64,000 bases of DNA from Micromonospora sp. C95. GTDB lineage: Bacteria; Actinomycetota; Actinomycetes; Mycobacteriales; Micromonosporaceae. The stretch is from contig NZ_JAGPXT010000011.1 of the NCBI RefSeq assembly GCF_018070465.1, positions 105,705 through 169,704 on the forward strand, given 5' to 3'. Each line of letters opens with the position of its first letter. The first letter of the stretch is position 1. Below, piece after piece: positions 36,341 through 44,275 of this stretch. Under the pieces are notes generated by a model that saw nothing but the letters and a program-made list of their open reading frames with translations, did no database searches and was not told where the DNA came from. The translations under genes were made by a program, and so were the position numbers.

Positions 36341-36741
36341 GCGGCCCCGCCGGCTCGTTCCAGGAACCGGTGCCGATCGACCAGGGCCCGCTCCACCCGT
36401 CCCTCGGCGACGGTCTGGCCGCCCTCGGTGACGGTGATCTCGAACACCAGCCGGCGTCGGTCGACCTCGGTCAGCCGGGCCTGCGCCGCGACCGTGCGGC
36501 CCACCGGCGTCGCGGCCCGGTGCTCCAGCTGCACCCGCGTACCCACGGTGGTCGAGCCGCTCGGCAGGTGGCGGGCGGTGGCGGCCACGGTCGCCGCCTC
36601 GGCCAGGGCGAGCACCCGTGGGGTGCCGAGCACCGGGACGTCACCGGAACCGACCGCCTGAGCGGTGTCGGCGTCGGTGACGGTCAACTCGACCCGGGCG
36701 GTCAGACCCGGGGCCAGGGTTTGCTCCGTCAGCTCCTGCAT
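36337..36741 (-). CDS. Hot-dog thioesterase resembling fluoroacetyl-CoA thioesterase FlK
   Basis: A 134-residue hot-dog protein. It carries the FlK-type triad: Thr in VPVLGTPRVLALAEAATV, Glu eight residues later (AEAAT) and His in VQLEHRAATPVG, with the same order and spacing as Thr42, Glu50 and His76 of Streptomyces FlK. FlK hydrolyses fluoroacetyl-CoA for self-protection; most relatives have unknown acyl-CoA substrates. Start ATG 36741 was chosen because it gives MQELTEQTLAPGL, the usual family opening. It is the first gene of a two-gene operon with the MBL hydrolase. Confidence 0.8.
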   Translation of the reverse strand: MQELTEQTLAPGLTARVELTVTDADTAQAVGSGDVPVLGTPRVLALAEAATVAATARHLPSGSTTVGTRVQLEHRAATPVGRTVAAQARLTEVDRRRLVFEITVTEGGQTVAEGRVERALVDRHRFLERAGGAA

Positions 36742-36850
36742 GGCCACAGCGTAGGTGTTCGGCGGAGCGCGGGCCACGCGGCCGGGCAGATGCGCCACGC
36801 AGGTGCTCCTGCGTCCGGTCCTGCGCAGGTCGCCGCTAACCTTGTCCGCG

Positions 36851-37927
36851 ATGTCTGCCGTGACCGACCCTCAGCCCCCAGCCTCGACCGAGCCGCCCGC
36901 CCCCCGCGACGGCGGGCGCCGCCGTGTGATCGCGATGTCGGTCTGGGGCGTCGCCTTCGTGGCGGGCTGGCTCGTCATCGGCCTGCCCACCGATCCGGTG
37001 TACGCGTTCTTCTGGATCTGGGCCGGCACCATCGCCTGGTACTCCGCCCGACCGTGGCGCAGCCACCTGCAATTCGCCCGGGACTGGGTGCCCGTGGTCC
37101 TGCTGCTGGTGGCCTACAACCTCTCCCGTGGGTTCGCGTACCACGACGGCACCGTGCCGCACGCCTACGAACTGATCCTGGCCGATCGCCTGATGTTCGG
37201 TTGGGCCATGGATGGCCAGGTGCCGACCGTCTGGTTGCAGCAGCACCTGTACCAGCCGGAGGTGCGCTGGTGGGACGTCCTGGTCAGTTGGGTCTACTTC
37301 TCCCACTTCGTCGCGGCGCTGGCCGCCGCCGCGGTGCTCTGGCTACGCGAGCGCAGCCGGTGGGCGGCGTTCATGCGCCGCTGGTTCTTCCTCTGCGCCA
37401 CCGGCCTGATCACCTACTTCCTCTACCCGGCCGCGCCGCCCTGGTGGGCTGCACAGAACGGGCTGATCGAGGAGGTCGCCCGGATCTCCACCCGGGGCTG
37501 GAAGGCGTTCGGCATGCACGGGGCGGGCAACCTGCTCAACGCCGGGCAGTTGGCTTCCAACCCGGTGGCCGCGATGCCGTCGCTGCACACCGCCTTCGCC
37601 CTGTTCGTGGTGGTGTTCTTCCTGCGTAACGTCCGGCGTCGCTGGTGGCCGCTGCTGCTGGCCTACCCGCTGGCGATGACGTTCACCCTGGTGTACAGCG
37701 GCGAGCACTACGTGATCGACGTGCTGGTCGGCTGGGCGTACGTCGCCATGACCTTCCTGGCGGTCGGCTGGGCCGAACGCTTGTGGGCCCGCCGAAAAGC
37801 CCGCCACACCCCACCCAACCCCAACCCCGACCCCAACCCCAACCCCGACCCCGACCCCGTCACCCGCCCCGCCCTCGCCCCGCCGCCGCCGCCCACCGAC
37901 GCACCCACCAAACCCTCCACCCGCTGA
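36851..37927 (+). CDS. PAP2-superfamily membrane phosphatase/inositol phosphotransferase
   Basis: A 358-residue polytopic protein with about six membrane helices between residues 25 and 310. The PAP2 active site is seen as AAMPSLHTAF (second signature) and LVYSGEHYVIDVLVG (third signature, catalytic His), preceded by FLYPAAPPWW. This wording matches Aur1/inositol-phosphate-transferase-like PAP2 proteins of actinobacteria that work on phosphatidylinositol or lipid phosphates. The C-terminal 45 residues are a low-complexity NPNPDP/Pro tail. ATG 36851 was preferred to upstream GTGs because it precedes the conserved region closely. It converges on the PH-domain genes, with a dispersed hairpin element between. 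Confidence 0.82.
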   Translation: MSAVTDPQPPASTEPPAPRDGGRRRVIAMSVWGVAFVAGWLVIGLPTDPVYAFFWIWAGTIAWYSARPWRSHLQFARDWVPVVLLLVAYNLSRGFAYHDGTVPHAYELILADRLMFGWAMDGQVPTVWLQQHLYQPEVRWWDVLVSWVYFSHFVAALAAAAVLWLRERSRWAAFMRRWFFLCATGLITYFLYPAAPPWWAAQNGLIEEVARISTRGWKAFGMHGAGNLLNAGQLASNPVAAMPSLHTAFALFVVVFFLRNVRRRWWPLLLAYPLAMTFTLVYSGEHYVIDVLVGWAYVAMTFLAVGWAERLWARRKARHTPPNPNPDPNPNPDPDPVTRPALAPPPPPTDAPTKPSTR

Positions 37928-37947
37928 CCGCTCCCACCCACCTCGTG

Positions 37948-38041
37948 GATCTTGCACTTTCGGTCGCCGACATGACCCTTTTGCGGCTCATGCGGCGACA
38001 AGAAGTGCAAGATCGCGGATGGGGGTGGGGTGGGGTGGGGG
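37948..38041 (-). repeat. Dispersed 3' element, copy A (hairpin plus C-rich/G-rich tract)
   Basis: Terminal inverted repeats GATCTTGCACTT (37948-37959) and AAGTGCAAGATC (38003-38014) enclose a 67-bp hairpin with further internal pairing (GTCGCCG/CGGCGAC). It is followed by GCGG and a run of G tracts (38021-38041), G-quadruplex-like on the plus strand. Read on the minus strand, the order is stop codon of the PH-domain gene, C-rich tract, hairpin. Copies B and C are at 53887-53970 and 63922-64000. Confidence 0.8.
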
Positions 38042-38042
38042 A

Positions 38043-39485
38043 TTAGGTGGGGCGGCGGGCGGAGTGGCCCCGGGCGGTCAGCTCCGCCGCCAGCGCCCAC
38101 GCGTCGGCGAGATCCCGGTCGACCGCCGCGGCGCCGGCTCCACCGGCGGTGTCGGCGTGCACGGTGGCCAACCCGAGCAGCCGCTGCACCGGCCCCTGCA
38201 CCACCCGTACGCTCTGCAACCGGGCGTACGGTACGACCGTCAGTTGACGGGTGAGCAGGCCCGAGCGGACCGCGAAGACCTGCTCGGTCAGACCGGCACC
38301 GAGCACCTGGCGACTCAACGGGTTCACCCAGCGGGCCCGGGCCGGTGGGGGCCGCAACGGCAACGACGCCAGCGCCACCCCGGGCAGTACCTCGGCAACG
38401 ATCATCTCGCCCGTCGGCTGGTCACCGACGGGCAGCAACCGGTCCGGCCGGTTGCGCTCGTCGGCCTCGCCGGCGGAGTAACCTGCCACCTCCAGCCGCA
38501 GCCGCAGCCAGCCCTTCATCCGCCACAGCAGTGGCCAGGTCACCCGCACGGTCTGCACCCGGTGCAACGGGACGGTCTGTGACCTGGTCTCCAGCAGGCC
38601 GTTGCGGATGCGCAGCCGGTCGTCGTCGCGGGCCAACTGGAACCGCCAGTCGTCGAGGACCCGGCGGACAGGTTGCAGCAGGACACCCGCCATCGCGGTA
38701 AGCGTGCTCGCCACCGCGATGAAGGACCAGGACCCCTCGGACAGGAACTGCGTCGCCACGAAGGCCACCCCGAGCGGCAGCAGGAACGCCTGCGGGGTCA
38801 GCAGCTGACTGATCAGCAGATCCCGGTTGCTCACCGAGTGCAACCGTCGCCCGGGTTGCGCAGGCGGCTCGGCGCCGGCCGGCATCGGCTGGGCCTGGGC
38901 CGCCGGCACCGCGCCGGAGGGGTGACCGGCCAGGGTCAGCAGGCGCTGCCGCAACGCCGCGGCCTCGGCGAGGCTGAGGTACGCCAGCGGGGCCTCGGTC
39001 TTGCCGCCGCCGACCACCTCCAGTCGCAGCTCGGCCAGCCCGGTGAGCTGGGCGAGCAACGGCCGGACCACCTCGACGGCCTGGAGCCGTTCCAGCGGGA
39101 TCGCCCGGCTGCGGCGCCAGAGCAACCCCTCGTGGATGCGCAACTCGCGGCCCACCACCTGGTAGCCGGTGTTGTACCAGCTGACCACGGCCAGCACGCT
39201 CGCGCCGAGCGCGAGCACGATCACCATGGCGGTGAACCAGCCGATCCCGACCCGCGACAGGGTCGACCAGGACAGCCCGGCGATGACCACGACCAGTGAC
39301 TTGGCGCCGTGCAGCACGGGACTCAACGGATGCAGCCGCTGCCGTGCCGGCGAGGCCGGTGGCGGCGAACCGGCCCAGCCAGCGGGCCGGCCGGCGGCCT
39401 GACCGCCCGTCGCGTCCCCGACGTGATCCTGCTCGTCCGCGCCGGCCGGGGTCCGGTCCGGACCGGGAGCGGCCGAGCCGCTCAC
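38043..39485 (-). CDS. Large bacterial PH-domain (DUF304) membrane protein
   Basis: A 480-residue protein with a disordered N-terminus, two pairs of membrane helices (about 62-105 and 240-285) and three bacterial PH (bPH2/DUF304) modules. The repeated core reads LLWRRSRAIPLERLQAVEVV, LLETRSQTVPLHRVQTVRV and LLTRQLTVVPYARLQSVRV. Such YdbT/YdbS-type pairs are widespread Gram-positive membrane proteins of unsettled function; YdbS/YdbT of Bacillus protect against certain bacteriocins. It starts at GTG 39485, overlapping the stop of the upstream smaller PH protein (GTGA), so the two are surely coexpressed. Confidence 0.88.
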   Translation of the reverse strand: MSGSAAPGPDRTPAGADEQDHVGDATGGQAAGRPAGWAGSPPPASPARQRLHPLSPVLHGAKSLVVVIAGLSWSTLSRVGIGWFTAMVIVLALGASVLAVVSWYNTGYQVVGRELRIHEGLLWRRSRAIPLERLQAVEVVRPLLAQLTGLAELRLEVVGGGKTEAPLAYLSLAEAAALRQRLLTLAGHPSGAVPAAQAQPMPAGAEPPAQPGRRLHSVSNRDLLISQLLTPQAFLLPLGVAFVATQFLSEGSWSFIAVASTLTAMAGVLLQPVRRVLDDWRFQLARDDDRLRIRNGLLETRSQTVPLHRVQTVRVTWPLLWRMKGWLRLRLEVAGYSAGEADERNRPDRLLPVGDQPTGEMIVAEVLPGVALASLPLRPPPARARWVNPLSRQVLGAGLTEQVFAVRSGLLTRQLTVVPYARLQSVRVVQGPVQRLLGLATVHADTAGGAGAAAVDRDLADAWALAAELTARGHSARRPT

Positions 39486-40012
39486 AGTCCTTCCGCCCGG
39501 TCCTCGCCGAGCGCGGTCAGGCGGTCCCGCAGCCGGGACGCCTCCGCCGGACGCAGCCCCGGCACCCGGGCGTCGCTGGCCGCCGCCGCGGTGTGCAACT
39601 GCACGGTCGCCAGGTCGAACGCCCGCTCCAACGGGCCGGCGCTGACGTCGACGAACTGCATTCGGGAGTACGGGACGATGGACAGCCGGCGGACCAGCAG
39701 ACCGTGCCGGACCAGCAGGTCGTCCTCACGTTCGGCATAGCCCCAGGCCCGCACCGCCCGGACGATGGTCACCACCCGCCAGAGCGCGAACAGCCCGACG
39801 GCACCGAGTGCCACCCCGAACGGCCAGGAACCGGTAACCACCCAGCCGACTCCGAGCACCGCCGCGACGACGGCCACGCCGGCCGCCAGGCGCAGCAGCT
39901 CGACCCAGATCAGGTCGGTCGATATCGACTGCCACCGGACGGTGTCCGGCCACGGTTCGAGCGGGCTGGTCGGCGCGGCCGGCGGCGGGACCTCAGGTGC
40001 GTCATCGGTCAC
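39482..40012 (-). CDS. Small bacterial PH-domain (DUF304) membrane protein
   Basis: A 176-residue protein with a Pro-rich start, two membrane helices (about 38-82) and one bPH2 module (LLVRHGLLVRRLSIVPYSRM, then QFVDVSAGPLERAFDLATVQ). It is the YdbS-like partner of the larger downstream protein, joined by a GTGA overlap. The start is taken as GTG 40012, giving VTDDAPEVPPP. This GTG lies exactly at the border of a 56-bp tandem duplication (40010-40121), so the present leader is a duplicated sequence and the native ribosome-binding site may have been altered. Confidence 0.82.
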   Translation of the reverse strand: MTDDAPEVPPPAAPTSPLEPWPDTVRWQSISTDLIWVELLRLAAGVAVVAAVLGVGWVVTGSWPFGVALGAVGLFALWRVVTIVRAVRAWGYAEREDDLLVRHGLLVRRLSIVPYSRMQFVDVSAGPLERAFDLATVQLHTAAAASDARVPGLRPAEASRLRDRLTALGEDRAEGL

Positions 40013-40121
40013 CGGGTCAGCCTTTCGTTCGCGACTGCGGGGCTCGCAAGCTCACTCCTCGCGCTCACCGGGTCAGCCTTTCGTTCGCGACTGCGGGGCT
40101 CGCAAGCTCACTCCTCGCGCT
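40010..40121. repeat. Perfect 56-bp tandem duplication between two genes
   Basis: The unit starting CACCGGGTCAGCCTTTCG occurs at 40010-40065 and again at 40066-40121, identical over the full length, with a partial third start at 40122. It contains the stop region of the small gene upstream (GAGGAGTGA in sense) and the leader of the PH gene, so each copy carries an in-frame-looking stop. Confidence 0.92.
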
Positions 40122-40380
40122 CACCGGGCTGGCTTTCCGTTGTACGCGTCCACTCTTCGAGCGTAGGCGATCCCGCCATCGGGGCGACCTCACGCAGAAA
40201 GCCCCGTGCGCCGAGGAAGTCACCGAGGGACGCGCGGTGCGTGTCACAGGCGAGCCAGGTCTTGCGCCGCTCGGGCCGGTGCAGGCGGGGATTGTTCCAG
40301 CGCAGTGCCCATCGGGCCGGGGTGCGACACCCACGGGCCGAACAGGGTAGCGCCTCGGCGGGGCTGTCGGGGTGGGTCAT
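40108..40380 (-). CDS. Small conserved actinobacterial protein with Cys pairs
   Basis: A 90-residue protein starting MTHPDSPAEALPCSARGCRT. Two Cys in PCSARGC and a further Cys/His in TWLACDTHRASLGDFLGARG suggest a small zinc-ribbon-like fold. The wording is well conserved among actinobacteria in my memory, where it is often misannotated as an acetone carboxylase; no enzymatic role is supported. The stop lies in the second copy of the 56-bp duplication. It precedes the PH-domain gene pair on the same strand and is probably cotranscribed with it. Confidence 0.75.
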   Translation of the reverse strand: MTHPDSPAEALPCSARGCRTPARWALRWNNPRLHRPERRKTWLACDTHRASLGDFLGARGFLREVAPMAGSPTLEEWTRTTESQPGEREE

Positions 40381-40616
40381 CCCGCTCAGTCTAGAACGGC
40401 GGGGGAGAGTAAGCGCCGGGCGGCCACGGGGGAAGCCGCCCGGCGACGGATGAATGGTACACACGCCGGGGCGGCTTTTGTCCACTGGTGATCGGCGATT
40501 TTTCCGTCCCGGAACGGCGTGGCGGAAATCGGTCGCTCCCCCCGTCGGTACTCAGTCGGGCATGCGAGGCTTGGTACCGCACACGCCGCTACGACCGATC
40601 ACGCTGTGGAGGACCG

Positions 40617-41726
40617 GTGGCCCAGCCGACCACGCCCGACGCCCCGCCGCCGCCGAACGGGGCCCAACCGCAGTCGTCTCCGCCGCCGACCACCCCGGCG
40701 CAGGACGCCACCCTGCTGGAGCGGGCGCTGTTCGAGATCAAGCGCGTGATCGTCGGGCAGGATCGGATGGTCGAGCGGATGTTCGTCGCGCTGCTCGCCC
40801 GCGGGCACTGCCTGCTGGAGGGCGTGCCGGGAGTGGCCAAGACCCTCGCGGTGGAGACCCTCGCCAAGGTGGTCGGCGGCTCGTTCGCCCGGGTGCAGTT
40901 CACCCCCGATCTGGTGCCGGCCGACATCATGGGCACCAGGATCTACCGCCAGTCCAGCGAGAAGTTCGACGTCGAGTTGGGCCCGGTGTTCGTCAACTTC
41001 CTGCTCGCCGACGAGATCAACCGGGCGCCGGCGAAGGTGCAGTCCGCACTGCTGGAGGTGATGAGCGAGCGGCAGGTGTCGATTGGCGGCGAGAGCCACC
41101 GGGTGCCGAACCCGTTCCTGGTGATGGCGACGCAGAACCCGATCGAACAGGAAGGGGTGTATCCGCTGCCGGAGGCGCAGCGGGACCGCTTCCTGATGAA
41201 GATCATCGTGGGGTACCCGACGGACGCCGAGGAGCGGGAGATCGTCTACCGGATGGGTGTCGCTCCACCCGAGCCAACCCCGGTGTTCGACACCGACGAT
41301 CTGGTCGCCCTGCAACACAAGGCCGACCAGGTCTTCGTGCACAACGCCCTGGTCGACTACGCGGTCCGGCTGGTGCTGGCCACCCGTACGCCGGCGGAAC
41401 ACGGCATGCCCGACGTCGCGCAACTGATCCAGTACGGTGCCAGCCCCCGAGCCTCGCTCGGGCTGGTCCGGGCCACCCGGGCGCTGGCCCTGCTGCGTGG
41501 ACGCGACTATGCCCTGCCGCAGGACGTGCAGGACATCGCACCGGACATTCTGCGGCACCGGTTGGTGCTCAGCTACGACGCGCTCGCCGACGACGTGCCG
41601 GCGGACCACGTGGTGCACCGGGTGATGTCGACCATCCCGCTGCCGTCGGTGGCACCCCGGCAGCAGGCCACCCCGCCCGCCGGGGCGGTGGCACCTACTT
41701 CGGGGTGGCCCGGGCAGCGGCCGTGA
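40617..41726 (+). CDS. moxR: MoxR-family AAA+ ATPase
   Basis: A 369-residue chaperone-type ATPase. After a Pro-rich N-terminus (about 30 residues) come Walker A GVPGVAKT, Walker B LLADEINRAP, sensor 1 MATQNPIEQEG, the PLPEAQRDRF arginine-finger region and a lid domain. MoxR proteins work with DUF58 and VWA proteins to activate partner complexes at the membrane; here these are the next two genes, linked by GTGA and ATGA overlaps. GTG 40617 was selected because GGAGG lies five bases upstream. The trio is syntenic with mycobacterial moxR1-Rv1480-Rv1481. Confidence 0.95.
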   Translation: MAQPTTPDAPPPPNGAQPQSSPPPTTPAQDATLLERALFEIKRVIVGQDRMVERMFVALLARGHCLLEGVPGVAKTLAVETLAKVVGGSFARVQFTPDLVPADIMGTRIYRQSSEKFDVELGPVFVNFLLADEINRAPAKVQSALLEVMSERQVSIGGESHRVPNPFLVMATQNPIEQEGVYPLPEAQRDRFLMKIIVGYPTDAEEREIVYRMGVAPPEPTPVFDTDDLVALQHKADQVFVHNALVDYAVRLVLATRTPAEHGMPDVAQLIQYGASPRASLGLVRATRALALLRGRDYALPQDVQDIAPDILRHRLVLSYDALADDVPADHVVHRVMSTIPLPSVAPRQQATPPAGAVAPTSGWPGQRP

Positions 41727-42718
41727 CCTCCACCACCCCTCGACCCGGTGAGCCGGACCGGATGGCGGCCACCAACCGTTCCGGTGCCGTGCTGTCCCGG
41801 CTGCAACTGCTGGTGACCCGCAAACTCGACGGGCTGCTCCAGGGCGACTACGCGGGTCTGCTGCCCGGCCCGGGCAGCGAGGCCGGTGAGTCGCGCGAGT
41901 ACCGTCCCGGTGACGACGTGCGCCGGATGGACTGGCCGGTGACCGCCCGGACCACCACCCCGCACGTACGGCGTACGGTGGCCGACCGTGAGCTGGAGAC
42001 GTGGCTGGCGGTGGATCTGTCGGCGAGCCTGGACTTCGGCACCAGCCGGTGGCTCAAGCGGGATGTGGTGATCGCGGCGGCCGCGGCCATCACGCACCTG
42101 ACCGTGCGGGGCGGCAACCGGATCGGTGCCGTCGTCGGCAGCGGCGGCGACGCGCCGGTGCCCCGGCGTGGTCGGCGGCCGGCGCCCCCGGCCGGCCCGG
42201 GGCGACTGGTCCGGTTGCCCGCCCGGTCCGGCCGCAAGGAGGCCCAGGGCCTGCTGCGGGCCATCGCCGGCACCGAGATCCGGCCCGGCCGCGGTGACCT
42301 CGGCGCGCTCATCGACATGCTCAACCGGCCACCCCGACGGCGCGGTGTGGCCGTGGTCGTCTCCGACTTCCTCGCCCCGCCGGCCCAGTGGGCGCGTCCG
42401 CTGCGCAAGCTGCGGGTACGCCAGGACGTGCTGGCGATCGAGGTGGTCGATCCGCGCGAGTTGGAACTGCCCGACGTCGGGGTGCTCCCGGTGATCGACC
42501 CGGAGACCGGCGAGCTGCACGAGGTGCAGACCGCCGACCCGAGCCTGCGGCACCGTTACGCGGCGGCCGCCGCGGCCCAACGGGCGGAGATCTCCGCCGC
42601 GTTGCGCGCGGCCGGCGCCGCCCACCTGCGACTGCGTACCGACCGAGACTGGCTGCTGGACATGGTGCGCTTCGTGGCCGCCCAGCGGCACGCCCGCACC
42701 CGAGGAACGACACGATGA
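41723..42718 (+). CDS. DUF58 protein
   Basis: A 331-residue protein with the DUF58 signature SREYRPGDDVRRMDWPVTARTTTPHVR (described here by its halves SREYRPGDDVRRMDW and TARTTTPHVR), preceded by LLQGDYAGLLPG. A VWA-like fold with LAVDLSASLDFG (DxSxS) and VVVSDFLAPP follows. These proteins act with MoxR ATPases and VWA membrane proteins. GTG 41723 overlaps the moxR stop; the stop overlaps the next ATG. The conserved central motif and position make the call secure, though the molecular role of the complex in actinobacteria is unknown. Confidence 0.93.
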   Translation: MTSTTPRPGEPDRMAATNRSGAVLSRLQLLVTRKLDGLLQGDYAGLLPGPGSEAGESREYRPGDDVRRMDWPVTARTTTPHVRRTVADRELETWLAVDLSASLDFGTSRWLKRDVVIAAAAAITHLTVRGGNRIGAVVGSGGDAPVPRRGRRPAPPAGPGRLVRLPARSGRKEAQGLLRAIAGTEIRPGRGDLGALIDMLNRPPRRRGVAVVVSDFLAPPAQWARPLRKLRVRQDVLAIEVVDPRELELPDVGVLPVIDPETGELHEVQTADPSLRHRYAAAAAAQRAEISAALRAAGAAHLRLRTDRDWLLDMVRFVAAQRHARTRGTTR

Positions 42719-43665
42719 TTCGACTGCTGCAACCGTGGTGGCTGCTGGCCGTGCTGCCGGTGCTCGCCCTCACCGCGCTGTACGTCTGGCGGCAGCTGCG
42801 CCGGCGTGACTACGCGCTGCGGTTCACCAACGTGGACCTGCTGCGTACCGTGGCGCCGAAGGGTCTCGGCTGGCGCCGGCACGTACCGGCCACCGCGTTC
42901 CTGCTGGCCCTGCTGGTGCTGGCCGGTGCGCTGGCCCGGCCCGCGGTCGACACCCGGGAGCCGTTGGAACGGGCCACCATCATGCTGGCCATCGACGTGT
43001 CGCTGTCCATGCAGGCCGACGACGTGCCGCCGAACCGGCTGGAAGCGGCCCAGGAGGCGGCCATGCAGTTCGTGGCGGAGCTGCCGGAGACGTACAACCT
43101 GGGGTTGGTCTCGTTCGCCAAGTCGGCGAACGTGCTGGTGCCACCGACCAAGGACCGCCCGGCGGTGACAAGTGCCATCGAGGGGTTGGTGCTGGCCGAG
43201 GCGACGGCCACCGGCGAGGCGGTCTTCACCTGCCTGGAGGCGATCCGGTCGGTGCCGGCCGACGGCGCGGCCGGTATCCCGCCGGCCCGGATCGTGCTGC
43301 TCTCCGACGGCTTCCGCACGGCCGGTCGGTCGGTGGAGGAGGCGGCGGCCGCGGCGCAGGCGGCGAACGTGCCGGTCTCCACGATCGCCTTCGGCACCGA
43401 CTCCGGCCACGTCGACATCGGTGGTCAGTTGCAGCGGGTGCCGGTGGACCGGCTCGCCCTGGCCGAGTTGGCCGAGGCCACCGAGGGTTTCTTCTACGAG
43501 GCGGCCACGGTCAACGAGCTGAAGCAGGTCTACCAGGACATGGGCAGCTCGATCGGCTTCCGCACCGAACCGAGAGAGATCACCCAGTGGTACGCCGGCA
43601 TCGCCCTGTTGCTGGCCCTCTGCGCCGGCGCATTCAGCCTCCTCTGGTCCTCCCGCATGATCTGA
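42715..43665 (+). CDS. VWA-domain membrane protein (BatA-like)
   Basis: A 316-residue protein with two N-terminal membrane helices (about 8-25 and 58-78), a VWA domain with a complete MIDAS (AIDVSLSMQADD, then the Thr in EATATGEAV and Asp in LLSDGFRTA), and a C-terminal membrane helix (about 290-312). The VWA domain therefore faces one side of the membrane, held by both ends, as in BatA/Rv1481. It overlaps the DUF58 gene by ATGA. The operon ends here, and GC content falls sharply downstream, marking the start of the inserted island. Confidence 0.93.
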   Translation: MIRLLQPWWLLAVLPVLALTALYVWRQLRRRDYALRFTNVDLLRTVAPKGLGWRRHVPATAFLLALLVLAGALARPAVDTREPLERATIMLAIDVSLSMQADDVPPNRLEAAQEAAMQFVAELPETYNLGLVSFAKSANVLVPPTKDRPAVTSAIEGLVLAEATATGEAVFTCLEAIRSVPADGAAGIPPARIVLLSDGFRTAGRSVEEAAAAAQAANVPVSTIAFGTDSGHVDIGGQLQRVPVDRLALAELAEATEGFFYEAATVNELKQVYQDMGSSIGFRTEPREITQWYAGIALLLALCAGAFSLLWSSRMI

Positions 43666-43710
43666 CCACCACCAGAACATAGTTGATCATAAGGTTGGCG
43701 GCACTTCTGA

Positions 43711-43837
43711 AAGAGGCGCGCCCACGCCCGCGTCGAGGACCGGATCCGCTGCGCCAAGGACACTGGCCTGCGCCGACTCCCGTCGCGCGAGTTCGCGATC
43801 AACCAGGGCTGGTGTGTTGCCGCCGCGATCGCCGCCG
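43711..43837 (+). pseudogene. Fragment of an IS1380-type transposase
   Basis: In the frame beginning near 43711 the translation reads RRAHARVEDRIRCAKDTGL, then RRLPSREFAINQGWCVAAAI. This is the conserved DDE-transposase ending of IS1380-family elements (HARVEDRIR...KDTGL...P...FA.NQ.W). No start, no upstream catalytic region and no inverted repeats remain. It marks an old insertion at the left edge of the island. Confidence 0.7.
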
Positions 43838-43893
43838 AATCATCGCGGTTTAGTGCTGGTCGGGAAGCCGACAGGGCTGTGGAATTTTACGCA

Positions 43894-43899
43894 GTATAG
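43894..43899 (+). promoter_or_regulatory. Possible -10 element for the island genes
   Basis: TATAGT lies 73 bp upstream of the EACC1-like GTG in an AT-richer stretch. No good -35 hexamer is visible. Confidence 0.3.
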
Positions 43900-43972
43900 T
43901 ACCTGCCGCAAAGCTGTTGAGATCACCTAATACGTCTCTCCGGTCCGTCGCTTCTCAGGAAAGGTTGGTCAG

Positions 43973-44275
43973 GTGCAACTCGTACTCGTCACGTCTGGAA
44001 CGAGCGATGTCGACAGCCTCAAGGCCGCCCTGTATCACGAGGCGGACGCCCAATCTAAGATATATGGCAGGAAAGGGCTCGAAGGATCAATTGCCGAATG
44101 GACCCTCCTGATTGTCGCCTCGTCGCAGGGCTTGGTAGCGATTGCCAACTGTATATTGAGGTGGCAGGATCGGCGAAAGATAAAGCGGATAAAGTATGGC
44201 GACATTGAGATAGAGAATCCTACGGACGAGGATATCAAGCGCTTCAGGGAAGCCCGTGATGAACGATCCGACTAG
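43973..44275 (+). CDS. Small EACC1-like protein (effector-associated constant component)
   Basis: A 100-residue protein started at GTG 43973 after AGGAAAGG. A short beta-strand (QLVLVTSGTSDVDSLKAALY) is followed by a hydrophobic helix (SIAEWTLLIVASSQGLVAIANCILRWQ), basic residues (DRRKIKRIKYGDIEIEN) and a helical end (TDEDIKRFREARDE). This architecture matches the effector-associated constant component 1 proteins that accompany peptidases or CHAT/ATPase modules in predicted bacterial conflict systems. The next gene, a zincin metallopeptidase, overlaps it by 17 bp. Codon use and GC differ from neighbours. The family match is by pattern memory and moderate. Confidence 0.6.
   Translation: MQLVLVTSGTSDVDSLKAALYHEADAQSKIYGRKGLEGSIAEWTLLIVASSQGLVAIANCILRWQDRRKIKRIKYGDIEIENPTDEDIKRFREARDERSD

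Noticed and set aside
40454..40616. Longer moxR product starting at 40488
   Set aside because: The upstream segment is not conserved in the family, and GTG 40617 has a strong GGAGG site five bases upstream.
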